From positions 101,619 to 165,618 of the forward strand of contig NW_020312012.1 of NCBI RefSeq assembly GCF_003144115.1: DNA of 64,000 bases, given 5' to 3'. The notes under the pieces are model-generated. The model saw nothing but the letters and a program-made list of their open reading frames with translations, had not been told where the DNA came from and ran no database searches. The stretch comes from Tilletiopsis washingtonensis. Its lineage: Eukaryota > Basidiomycota > Exobasidiomycetes > Entylomatales. Below, in pieces: positions 23,769 through 34,079 of this stretch (position 1 is its first letter; each line of letters opens with the position of its first letter). The position numbers and the translations under genes were made by a program.

Positions 23769-25491
23769 TCAGAACGGACGGGAGCCGTCGGCACGCCGGG
23801 CGCCGGGCGACGGCTGCGGGGCGGACCAGTCGTCCCACGGCGCCTGCGCCGTCGGTGCGGGCCGGGGGCCGCGCTCGGCCGGCGCGGCGCCGTCGAGGCG
23901 GTACGCCGGGCTGCCGAGGTCGCCGGCAAACGCGCCGCTGCGGCTGCGGCGGTGCACGTCGCTGCTGCCCGCGCGCGGCAGCGCCGACGAGGCGGCGTCG
24001 GCGGCGCCGTCGAGCGGCGGCGGCGACGAGGTGCGGTCAAAGACGCCGTACGCGCTCGCGCCGTGCGGCGGCGCGCCGGGCTGGCGCGGCAGCGCCGGCA
24101 GCAGGTCCGTCGTGCTCTCGCCGGCAAAGTGCGCCGGCGACTGCGGCTCAGCTGGAGGAGGGGTGAGCGAAGCGTTGCGCACGGCGGCCGCTGGCACGCA
24201 CCCGGGTACTGCGGCAGGCGGCTCTTCTCCCACTGGCTGCGCCCGTAGCTCGGCAGCTCCATCTCGTGCGGCTCCTCGTGCCGGCGCGTGCGCCAGCCGC
24301 GTACGCGTCGCGGCGGCGTCTGTGCCGCCGAGGCCTCGAGACCCGGCACGACGGCCGACATGTAGCCCCAGCCGGCGGCGCCGGCGCCGCCGGGCGGCGC
24401 GCCGTTGGCGACGAGGGCGGCGCTGGCGTCGTGCGGCTGCGGCGGATGCAGGCGCGCCTCGCGCCGGCGACGCCAGCACATGCCGAGGATGAGGAGCAGC
24501 AGCAGCGCGAGGATGCCGCCGAGGATGCCGCCGATGAGCGTCACCTCCGTCTTGCGCTGCCGCGTGGCGCCGCCGCCGGCGCTGCGTGCCGTGCGCAGGC
24601 ACGACGTGTCGTTGCGCCCGTCGGCCGGCAGCTGCACGACGTAGTGCGCCAGCGTCGCCGCGAGCGTCAGGTTCGCGCCCGACAGCTCGGCCACGTGCAG
24701 CAGCACGGCGGTGCCGGCAGCGACGTCGACGGCCGTCCAGTTCCACACGTCGGCCGATGCGGGCAGCTGCTCGAGGATGAAGGAGCGGTCGAGGCGTGCT
24801 AGAAGATGAAGGGTGAAAAGCGGAGAGGGGGGGGGGGAGAGAAGGCGTCAACGTGCGAGGTCCCGTGGGGCAGGCAGCGACGTGAGCGTCCACGCTGCGA
24901 GCCAAGCCCTCCATCATCTGCGTCGCCAAGAGGCACGTGTCGTGCTTCCGCGTCTGCGTGGCAGCGAGGCGACACAGACGACGTCGATGCACCCGCCGGG
25001 GCCATCGGCTCGGGGGCCGCGTCGTCTGCATGCAGGCTGCCCATGCAGCGCTGCGCCATCTGCGCTGCCGTGCACCCGCAGCCGCGAGACAGCGCAAGCT
25101 GGCCGAGCCGCAGCTGCAGCGGCGTGCAGGCCGCACGCAGATGCAGCGCAGCAGCACGCAGCATCCCTGCATCTGACGTCCATTCAGGCTCCCGTCCGCG
25201 GCGAGCGACACAGCGTGCTGACCCCCTCCCCCCCCCCAACTTCCACGCCTCACCGCCACTTGGCCCCCCCCCCCCCCCCCCCCTCTTTCACTCACGTCCG
25301 CGGCGCACGCCCACCTCGACGGCGGCGGCGGCGGCGCCGACGTCTGCGATGCGCAGCAGCGCCGTCTGGCACTGCTCGAGGCGCTCGGGCCACTCGACGG
25401 CGAGGGCGTGTGCCGTGCTGGCGGCGGCGGCGGCGGCGCCGAGGAGCAGCAGCGCGCGCCGCAGAGGGCGCCGCGGCGGGCGGCAGCGCAT
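23769..25491 (-). CDS. Type I membrane protein with signal peptide (orphan)
   Basis: Three exons (25296-25491, 24202-24798, 23769-24151) join in phase to give 391 aa. The N-terminus has a basic start and a long hydrophobic core (ALLLLGAAAAAAS), typical of a signal peptide. The ectodomain contains VWNWTAVDV, several N-glycosylation sequons (NWT, NLT, NDT) and few Cys. One transmembrane segment (about residues 175-195, IGGILGGILALLLLLILG) precedes WRRRR and a long disordered cytoplasmic tail with Pro, Ser and acidic patches. Many basidiomycetes carry such proteins with unnamed function. I do not recognise a domain. Intron 1 contains C runs near its donor, one of 20 nt at 25264-25283. Confidence 0.65.
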
Positions 25492-26653
25492 GGTGGGCCG
25501 GGGCGGGGGCAGCGCGCCCAGGGGCAAGGCGGAGTGCAGGCGAGCTGGCGGCAGAGGCGGCGCTGCGGGTGTGGGGGTGCGATGGCAGCGCTTGTGTGGC
25601 GGATGTGCAAGCCGGGAGCGCGCACGCGAGCGCCAAGAGCGCCGGCGATGGGAGGGCGCTGCGCCACGCCGCGCGCACGGGCACAGCAAGGACACGCGAG
25701 GCGGCCGAGGACAAGGGGCGCAGCGGCCAGACGGAGCAGAAGAGGAGAGAGTGTGAGGGCGAGCGGACGACGTGAGCACAGCGAGGCAGCGATGAGGAGG
25801 CGGTGGAGAGGACGTGGAGAGAAGGCAAGCCACACGCAGCGCCGACGGTGGCTGGCGCGCGCCTCATCACGCGCCGCAGTCGCGCGACCTGCGACGCCGC
25901 CGCGCGCACACACGCCGCCCCCCCCCCCCCGCGTCGCCGAGCTGCTGGCCGTAGGGTGGAGCACGCCTGCACTGCGAAGGCGGCAGCTGCGGGTGCAGAC
26001 AGCGTCCAGCGGCATGTGCCATGGCAGCGCGGCGCCCGCGCAGCACAGGGGCTACTGCCGCTGCGACGGCGGCGCGGCGTGTTGGTGTGCCGCGGCTTTG
26101 TCCGAGCCTCGGCTGCGCGCCGCGGCGGTCGCTCTGCTGCGGCGTCTGCCTCGCGCCGCGCTCTTCGCCGCCGGCGCCGCGCCGCGCCCGCTTCCTTCGC
26201 CTCCACGTCCTCTCCGTTATTTGCCACCCGTCCCGGCCGCACGGCCGCCTGCGTGGACGAGCGTGATGAAGGTGAGAGGCACAGCGACGCTCCTACTTGC
26301 AGACAGGATTTAGCCCCGCGCGCCCAGTGCTGCCAGCGCGCGGGCGCCATTGAGCTCTGCCGACATGCCAGTCTGCCGTGATGGCAATCGATGCGATGCG
26401 CGACCGTGCTGGAGGGGTGAGTGTGAGGTGCAGTGTGTGCGTGCCCGTGCGGTGCGGCGGCCAGCGTGGTGTGGGTGCTAGTCTCAGTGTCGTGCTGCGG
26501 GAGCCAGCGTGGTGTGGGCGCCAGTCTGAGTGCCGTGCGGTGCGGGTGCGTGCGCCAGTCTGAGTACCGTGCGGTGCGGGTGCGAGGGGCCCAGGGTCTT
26601 GCGCGCATCGCCGCCGCCGCTTCTCTTTGCACCACCACCCCCTTCCCCCCGGC
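25492..26653. other. Long divergent intergenic region with imperfect tandem repeats
   Basis: These 1162 nt lie between two divergent start codons. Open frames on both strands lack domain resemblance. A 13-C run lies at 25918-25930. At about 26440-26590 a GTGCGGTGCGGGTGC-type motif and a CCAGYSTGAGT-type motif recur in imperfect tandem copies of roughly 30-50 nt. No gene is called. Confidence 0.45.
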
Positions 26654-26939
26654 ATGCTCGTGCCGCTGGCGATCAGCAGTCTCAGCGCGGCGCTGCTCGC
26701 CGTGCTGCTGCTGCGGCCGTGTGCGTAGTCGCCTGCCAGCCATCCATCCAGGCGCGCTCCTCACGCTGCCCCCCCGCCAGACGCGGCCTCGCAGGCGCTC
26801 CACGCCCGCCCGGCCGCGCGCCAAGGCGCCGCACCGCACGCGGCGTGCCGCATCGAGGCGGCGCCGCAGCGCTGTGCCGAGGCGCACCTGGCGCCCGCCG
26901 GCGACGCGGCGTTTCTGCTGTGCCGCGGCCGCGAGCTGT

Positions 26940-26995
<56 letters not shown>

Positions 26996-28496
26996 GAGTT
27001 GCGCTCCATCGCTGATGCGTCTGCAGTCCCCGGCGCCGCCGCAGCAGCTCGTCTTTGCCGGCGCGCCGGCGCCCTCTGCCGCCACGTCGTTTGCCCTCAC
27101 GCGCGCGCACGACGACGCCGACACGACGCTGCTGCTCGTCGCCTCGCCCTCGGGCGTGAGCGTGTGGGTGCACCGCGCCGGCGGCGCCGCCGCGCACTTC
27201 CACTCGCACATCGCCACGCGCGCGGCGCGCATCGTCGCCGAGCCGTCGCAGTGGTCGCCGCCGGTCTCGGGCGCGGCCGGCGTGCTGCGCCTGCCTTCCT
27301 TTCTCTACCTCGCGCCTGCCGCGCTGCCGCTGCGCCCGCCCGCCTCGGTGGCGCAGCATGCGCGGCGCATGCTACGGCCCGCGCACTACGCCGACGTGCA
27401 CATGCACATTGCGCGCGCCAACCGCAGCGTCGTCGTCGCGCCCGGCGCCGAGGCCTCGTGGAGCGCGCCGCTGCTGGCCGCGTGGCACGGCGGCGGCGCC
27501 GTGGCGGCGCGCAACTCGACGACGCCGGTGCTGTTCGTGGCGCACGCCGCGGTGGCGCATGCCGAGGTGCGCGAGTGGGAGGAGCACTGGGTGAGTGGGC
27601 ATGCGCAGTGCGTGCCTTCGAAGTGCAGAGCATGCCGCCCTCCTGCGGCAGTGCGCTCGTCGCAGCGCCCCCCCCCCCCCCACACGCCGCCGGGATGAGA
27701 GACCATAGCGTCTAAGCCAATTCTGCAGGGAGCCTGCGGCACACACACCGCCGTCGGGCACCCGCTGCTGACCTCCAGAGAAAACCTGAGCGCGGCGTGG
27801 GGCGAGGCCCCGAGGGCTGCGAGAGCTGCGCGTGCTGCGAGAGCTGCGAGCGCTGCGAGGCGCTGCACCGCTGCCATTGCTGCACCTCTCGGCACCCTCC
27901 ATTGCTGCACTTCTCCGCTACCATCGCCGCACCGTGCTCACCCTCGCCCACAGGTCCGCGGCATCCGCGCCGGCATCGCCGAGACGCGCGACCCGTACGG
28001 CGTGGCCTCGCGCGTGCGCAGCTACACGCCGGCGTACGTCTCGCTGCACGCGCAGCCGCTCGCGCGCGTGCCGAGCGCGCTGGCGAGCGATGCGTACGGG
28101 CGCCTCTGGCTCGCCGAGAGCCTCGACGCGGGCGCCGTGCTGGCCGACTGGGCCGCCTGGCTGGCGCACGGCGAGGGCGCGCCGCCGCCGCGCCCGCGCG
28201 GGCGCGTGAGCCAGGTGACGCATGTGCACCGCGTCGCCGGCGCCGTGCTGCACCCGTGGCAGCTGGCGCGCCTCGGCGAGCTGCGCCGCCGCGGCCTGTG
28301 GCTGCCCAAGGAGACGTTTGTGCGCCCGGCGTGGGCGGCGGGTGACGAGAGCGCCGACGCGTGGCAGCCCAGCGTCGTCACGGGCGTGGCCGTGGATGTG
28401 CAGCGTGCGCAGGTGGTGCTCGTGAGCGCGTGGGACGAGCGCGGCGTGGCGCTGTGTCCGATGCCGGCGGGCACCGAGCGGGCGCCCGCGGAGTGA
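26654..28496 (+). CDS. Orphan secretory-pathway protein, N-terminal anchor
   Basis: The probable exons are 26654-26720, 26781 to about 26993, 27027-27590 and 27954-28496, giving about 460 aa. The first exon encodes a hydrophobic signal or anchor (LAISSLSAALLAVLLL). Later exons encode a soluble domain with AACRIEAAPQRC, LPSFLYLAPAALPL, HYADVHMHIARANRS and, after the last intron, SRVRSYTPAYVSLHAQP, HVHRVAGAVLHPWQ and WLPKETFVRPAW. I recognise no family. Exon 3 and exon 4 join cleanly in phase, while the exon 2 end cannot be fixed because it runs into a 55-nt G homopolymer whose length is not reliable. The last intron contains a C14 run and short GCTGCGAG-type repeats. The last two exons read as well-conserved-looking coding DNA. 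Confidence 0.55.
26940..26994 (+). repeat. Homopolymer G55 at an exon-intron boundary
   Basis: About 55 consecutive G followed immediately by TGAGTT, so that the last G supplies a GTGAGT donor. Depending on splice choice it either encodes poly-Gly or lies in the intron with a GTGGGG donor just before it. Confidence 0.9.
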
Positions 28497-28671
28497 TCGT
28501 GCTGGTGCAATGATACCCCGACTGTCCAATGGTAGCGTGTGACGCCGTACGTGTGCTGGGCCTCGAGGACAAGGCGGATGGATTCCCATGCGAGCGCGCC
28601 GCGCGGCGGGCACAACGTCGCGCGCCCTTGAGCGGCGCTTCTTCGCTCCGCTCCACATCCCCGCGCGCCGC

Positions 28672-31127
28672 ATGTCGTGGGCCCGCAGAGCCGTGGCAAG
28701 GCTCACACCATGCGCGCCGCGCCTCGCCGCGCTACGCCTCCGCCAGCTCAGCAGCGCACCCACGCTGCGGCCGTACCAGGAGGAGTGCGTCGAGGAGTGC
28801 CTGCTCAGCCTCGCCGCCGGCGTGTCGCGCATCGGCGTCAGCTCGCCGACGGGCAGCGGCAAGGTGCGCCGCCGCCACGCACACGCCGTCTGCCGCCGCT
28901 GACCCTCGCAGACGACGATGTTCACGTCGCTCCTGGCGCGCCTGCCGCCGCTGCCCAACGCATACGGCGGCGCCGGCTCGCGCGTGCTCATCCTCGTCTC
29001 GTCGATCGAGCTGGCGCTGCAGACGGCGCGCGTCGTGGCGGCGGCGCACCCCGAGCTGCTCGTCGAGCTCGAGCAGGGCGCCAGGTTCCGCGCCAGCGGC
29101 GCCGCCGACGTCACCGTCGCGACGTACCAGACGCTGCACCGCTCGCCGGCGCGCCTCGACAAGTTCGACCCCGCCGGCTTCAAGGGCGTCATCGTCGACG
29201 AGGCGCACCACGCCGCCGCGCCCGCGTACCGCTCCGTGCTGGCGCACTTTGACCCGGCCGTCGCAGAAGGGCCGCCTGAAGAAGCAAGGGAGGGGTCAGC
29301 ACGGGAGGGGCCAGCAAGGGAGGGGCCAGCAAGGGAGGGGCCAGCACGGGAGGGGCCAGCAAGGGAGGGGCCAGCAAGGGAGGGGCCACCTGCGGCAGCG
29401 CGGCCCGTGCCGATCATCGGCTTCTCGGCGACGTTTGCGCGGCACGACGGGCTCGCGCTGGGCACCGTCTTTGACCGCATCGTCTTTCACAAGGACTTTC
29501 TCGAGGTGCGCTGCGCGTGGCGCGCCGAGCGTGGCGACGTGGGCTGACACGTCCGCAGATGATCGCCGAAGAGTGGTGCGTCGCCTCAAGCCCCAAGCAC
29601 CCCTCTCTGACTTCCGCACAGGCTCTGTCCGGTGCGCTTCACGGCGGTGCGCGCGACGATCGACCTCAGCGCCGTGCGCCTCTCGACGGCGTCGGGCGAC
29701 TTTACGCCCACGTCGCTCGCCAACGTCGTCAACACGCCGGCGGTGAACCGCCTCATCGTGCGCAGCTGGCTCGACCGCGCCGCGGCGCGCCGCTCGACGA
29801 TTGTCTTTTGCGTCAACATCGCGCACGTCGAGGCGCTCACGGCCGAGTTTCGTGGGGCAGGCATCGACGCGCGCTTCCTGCACGGCGGCACGGCGATGCG
29901 CGAGCGCCGCAGCCTGCTGGAAGACTTTCGCGCGGGCGTCTTTCCCGTGCTCGTCAACTGCGGTGAGCCGAGTGCAGCAGCAGCGTGATCATTGCTGACT
30001 TCGCCTGCAGCGATTCTAACCGAGGGCGCCGACGGTGAGCATGGCGCCGCATGGCATGGCACCTACTGACCCCCGCAGTGCCTGCGATCGACTGCGTGCT
30101 GCTGGCCCGCCCGACGCGCTCGCGCAACCTCTTCTCGCAGATGATCGGCCGCGGCATGCGCCTCAGCCCCGCGACGGGCAAGACGGACTGCATCGTGCTC
30201 GACCTCGTCGGGAACTCTGAGCGCGGCGTGGTCTGCACGCCGACGCTGTTCGGCCTCGATCCCGAGAGCATCGACGGTGAGCGCCGCGTGCCCTCCGCCG
30301 AATTCCGCTCACAACCCCCAGACGCGACGCTCGACGAGATGCAGCAGCGGTCCAGCTCAGACTCGGACAGCCTACCGCCCCCCGACATGACCGGCGAGGT
30401 GCCGGACCCGAGCGCGATCACGTACGAAGAGTGGGGCCCCGCCGAGCTGCAGCGCGCCATGCTGCAGCGCACACGCGGCGTGCTCGAGCGCATGACGCCC
30501 AACGCCTGGGTCGACTGCGGCGACGACATCTACGTGCTCGAGCTGCCGCCGAGCAACGGCTACGTGCGCATCGAGCGCGACAGCCCGCACGCCGAGACGG
30601 ATGCGCGCGCCAAGGGCGGGCCCGCAGACGGCTGGCTCGGCAACTACTTTGCGAGAAACGACGCCGAGCAGGCCGCCGCGCTCAATCCCTTCACCCGGCG
30701 CGGCAGCGTGCGCAAGGTCGCGCCCTACCGGCGCCCGCGCCTGCTGCTGCACGTCGACTCGCTCGAGGCGGCGCTGCGCGGCTGCGACACGTTTGCCACC
30801 TCGCTCGCCGGCCGCGGCCTCGGCGGCATCAGCATGCTTGCGCGCAACGCCCCCTGGCGCGCACGCCCCGCGAGCGAGTCGCAGCGCGCGCTCGTCGAGC
30901 GCCGCCTCGGCCTCGACAAGATGCGCGCCGCCGGCGCCGAGCACACGCCGCCGCTGCCGGCGCTCACCAAGGGCCAGGCCGCCACGGTCCTCACGCGCCT
31001 GCGCTGCGGCGCCAAGTCGCGCTGGGAGCGCGAGGCGAGCGCGCACAACCGCGAGGTGCGCGCGCAGCGCAAGGAGCACGAGCGCAGGGCCCGCGAGACG
31101 GTGTCTGTCGGGCCGCTGAGCCGGTGA
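28672..31127 (+). CDS. IRC3: Mitochondrial DEAD/H-box ATPase IRC3
   Basis: Seven exons (28672-28863, 28912-29505, 29559-29575, 29622-29962, 30011-30034, 30079-30276, 30322-31127) give 723 aa; exons 3 and 5 are only 17 and 24 nt. The N-terminus is basic, without acidic residues, as in mitochondrial presequences. Superfamily 2 motifs are clear: RPYQEECV (Q-like), TGSGK-TT split by intron 1 (Walker A, about residue 64), VIVDEAHH (about 157-164), GFSATF, RRSTIVFCVNIAHVE, LTEGADVP and RPTRSRNLFSQMIGRGMR. This is the Irc3 branch, whose yeast member is a branched-DNA helicase keeping mitochondrial DNA. A 15-bp tandem repeat lies between motifs II and III. The C-terminal half is basic and less conserved. 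Confidence 0.88.
29286..29390 (+). repeat. In-frame 15-bp minisatellite in IRC3 (7 units)
   Basis: Seven units of AAGGGAGGGGCCAGC (two begin ACGGG, one reads TCAGC, the last ends CCACC) encode a repeated Arg-Glu-Gly-Pro-Ala pentapeptide. The frame is kept because the unit is a multiple of three. Confidence 0.95.
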
Positions 31128-31139
31128 GGCGACAATGAT

Positions 31140-33985
31140 ATTATACCCTTGCAACGGCAGAAGGCGTACAGATCAGGGGTTTGAGACGTGGCAAGCACGC
31201 GCAGTGCGTGGCTGTTGGGCGCCGGCGCCGGTGGGGCTGGCAGGGACGCTTGCACTGCTTCTTTGTCAGTGTTGCAGTTGAGGATCTGCTTTGGCCTTGC
31301 CAAGGCTGGACATGCCATAGCTGCGGCCCCTCACTGCAGAGGTGTCAGCGCCCCTTGAACCATTGCATCTATATCTGACTGCAATGGGATCCAGGCGCTA
31401 CTTGATGCTTAGAACATAACCATGCACATTGCCTGCCTACAGCCAGAGCTTGACAAGCTCGTCAGCATGGAGAAATCCATTGCTGAGGCTATTGAGGCCT
31501 TCCTTTGCTGGGAAGAGGGCCTTGACCTGGTCCTATTGGTCATTGACAGTCCTCTGATTGAGCTCAAGACCTGCAGCTCAAGCCCAACAGCAGAGCACGT
31601 CCTGATTAGTTTGACAGCATGGTCAACCAAACTACAGCTCTGCCTACAACACGCTTTGCTGGCAGATCTGGCACCTCTTCTAGAATGACAAACATGTTGC
31701 AGTACTTCTATGATGGCTGTGCAGGGTTGTTGGTCCAGCAGCACCCAAGATTCCACTCTGGCGCATGCAGCAGAATTGAGCTGTACACATTGATGGTGTT
31801 GCAGCCACAAAGCCCTCAAGGCTAGGCATCAGATGGCAGACTGGCTTCTGCTGCATGCCTGGAGACTCATGCAGCTCTGAGGCAGCCCAAAGGGCATTAG
31901 TACTCAGCGCATTGGGCATGCTGACAAGGGCAGCCATTATGCTCTGCGTTGACAGGGAGATCATGCAATTGAGGCACAGCAAGGTGCCCAGCACCCTCTC
32001 TGCCAACTTGCGCAGCACAAGTGCTGCAGGTCAAGGGGTGTCAGTGCTGGCGCTTGCACCTGACAATCCAGTATGCATACCACAGAAACTGTGTAGCAGT
32101 CCTGTAGCCAGCACACAGCCACTTCCTTGACCCAACCTGGTGCACAAACCTGGCGCTGGCACAGATGCCTGGCCAGACGCCTGGCCAAGCAGAGCTGGTG
32201 CTGCATGCAGCCATGAGGAGAGCTTGACAAGTGTGCAAGCATGCAGGCCAGCTGCTGCACATATCAGGCCGTGCGGCAAGCCAGTCTGCTGGCCGTCTAA
32301 AGTGCACAAGTATGCTGGTCAGCGCCATGCCCTGCAGGTGCAATGTGAGCTGTGTCAGACCTGGCAGTTGGCTGTGTGACCTGCCTGGGCGGCAGTCACA
32401 TGTTCTGTCCTTGTGTGCGCAACCCACTGCAGCTCTTCCATCAAATAAGGCGACATAGCCAAGTGGTTACGGCGCTGTGTTAAGGTTTCTTGTCCAAAGA
32501 CATCCGCAGTCCTTCGGGGCGTGGGTTCGAGTCCCACTGTCGTCAAATCTTTTTGCTCCGCGCCGGTGAGCTCCTTTTTGCGCGAAAAGGGCCCACAGCT
32601 CGCTCCTGCGCCGCGCCCAGCTTTGCCGCTGGCCAGCAGCTTAAGCTTGGCACTCTTCTGCCTCACTGCAGCCAGCTCTGGCCTGCGGAGCCCAGCTGTA
32701 TCATGCACAATTGCAGTGGTGTGTCCAAAAGCCTCAGCCTGCCCCCTCAGCAGCTGATCAAGAAGACAAGCCTGGCGCCAATGTGGCCTTGTGTCTTACA
32801 TCAGGCTACTTCTTTGCTGTACACCTCTTTCACTGTGCTGCTGTCAAGAGAAAGAGAAGACCTCTCACCTTGTGGGGACAAAACAGTGTGCAGCAGGCAG
32901 CAAAATTGTGATGTATTTGTTGACAGATGTGAGCAATAGGGGTGTCAGCAGCTGCCCAGCTCCTGCAGAGGCAGCAGGTCAGTATTGCATTGCTAAGACT
33001 TTGGCTTACAGTGTGAGAAGCACAGGCACAGGCCTGGTACAGATGAGTTCTGCAGCCATGGCTGAACAGCTGCAAAAGAAGCTGAAAACAACTTTGTAGG
33101 CTGTGGATGGCAAAGAGCATCTCCTAACCCTCTTCTGTTGGTTTGGTGAGACTGACGTCATGGCGGCTGCAGAAGGAGGAGCTCTGCAATGTACCTGCTA
33201 AGTAGTAAGCCAACACCAGCTCTGGAAGACAGCAAGCATCTCCTTCCTCCTCATGTTCTCCAGATGGCTTTGTGATTAGACAAGGGTTCAGATTTGCGCT
33301 TGAAGCGCAAAGGCTAATGCCAGACATGTGCCTTCATCTGCGCAGAGAAAGAACCAAGAGGCTTGTGATGCACCAGCATGCTGTGGACACTCAGTGGCTT
33401 GGATGCAGGCCATGCCATTGGCAATGGTCTCCTCAACAAGGGGCCCAGGCCTTGCATCCTTCTCTAGCTCTGCAATGCGCCAGCCAGGCTGCCAGCTACT
33501 CTGCCTGCAAGCATGAGCCGCTGCACCTTGAGCAAGCGCAGCTGCAGAACAATCTGACCTCTATGTGCAACAAGCGCAAGCAGATGTGCAGTGCGCTGCA
33601 GAGGGCCATCAAGGCCATCAGCAGTGCTGTCAGCAACAACAACAAGCTGCAGCACCAGGTCAACAACTGCAAACGTATCTTCCTGCAGTGCAGCCTTCCC
33701 TTGAGGAAGACAGTGCTCTTCCAGCCCTGCCTTGCTCCTTGACGCATGTGTCAGGCATCTTCTACCTGCAGGCCCAGACCTACAGCAAGACCACTGCACT
33801 CTGCCTGGTTGGCAGCCTGCTTCAAGCTTATCAAGCACCATAGCTGCCTGCACATGCTCAAGAAGCTGTCAGGTCAATGCCACTGCCCACCTAAATTCCC
33901 CATGCTTCAGTGCGTCAGGCCCAGACAGACCATGATCCGTGCCTGAGGTTCATGGATGCTTCTCAGATTCTGCTCTCCAACAAGA
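31140..33985. mobile_element. Lower-GC, TCG-depleted island 2 (degenerate repeat-like DNA)
   Basis: It has the same change of composition as island 1: fewer CpG, hardly any TCG or CGA outside the tRNA genes, many TG and CA. No intact gene is recognised. The plus frame 33272-33742 (156 codons) ends with a heptad-like stretch rich in Gln, Asn and Lys (NNLTSMCNKRKQMCSALQR) that could be a coiled-coil remnant. Several other frames are about 100-130 codons without motifs. Terminal repeats were not found by eye, so the boundaries are where composition changes. Confidence 0.5.
32449..32544 (+). tRNA. tRNA-Leu(UAA), probable intron
   Basis: The acceptor strands GGCGACA and TGTCGTC pair along seven positions (one G-U), and the discriminator is A as in leucine tRNAs. 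The D arm is TAGCCAAGTGGTTA, the T arm GTGGG-TTCGAGT-CCCAC, and a long variable arm includes the TCCTTCGGGG hairpin. The anticodon loop reads GTTAAG, giving UAA, with the 3' stem ACATC found after about 14 extra bases, consistent with an intron. A TCTTTTTGC terminator follows. Confidence 0.75.
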
Positions 33986-33987
33986 CA

Positions 33988-34079
33988 GGCGACTTAGGAA
34001 AGTGGCTTAATCCGCCGTCTTCAGGTTGAGCAATCACCCGGCGGTCCTTCGGGGCGTGGGTTCGAGTCCCACAGTCGTC
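33988..34079 (+). tRNA. tRNA-Leu-like gene, anticodon uncertain (possible pseudogene)
   Basis: Acceptor strands GGCGACT and AGTCGTC pair and the 3' half (GGTCCTTCGGGGC, then T arm GTGGG-TTCGAGT-CCCAC, discriminator A) is almost identical to the tRNA-Leu at 32449. The anticodon region reads GTCTTCAGGTTG. Leu(CAG) is the most natural reading, while strict alignment with the other copy would give UCA, a UGA suppressor. A six-base hairpin CCGCCG/CGGCGG encloses the loop plus about 15 extra bases. The D arm is atypical (TAGGAAAGTGG). A T-rich terminator follows. It may be a decaying copy. Confidence 0.55.

Noticed and set aside
22604-24748. A long minus frame ending in poly-Trp
   Set aside because: It reads through the CAC repeat, the methyltransferase gene antisense and only part of the true membrane-protein exon; splice phases of the three-exon model explain the coding part.
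29286-29390. Possible CRISPR-like direct repeats
   Set aside because: The units are contiguous 15-bp copies without spacers, in frame in a eukaryotic gene.
27918-29480. A 520-codon minus frame with a repeated LAGPS pattern
   Set aside because: It is the antisense of the IRC3 minisatellite; IRC3 helicase motifs are on the plus strand.
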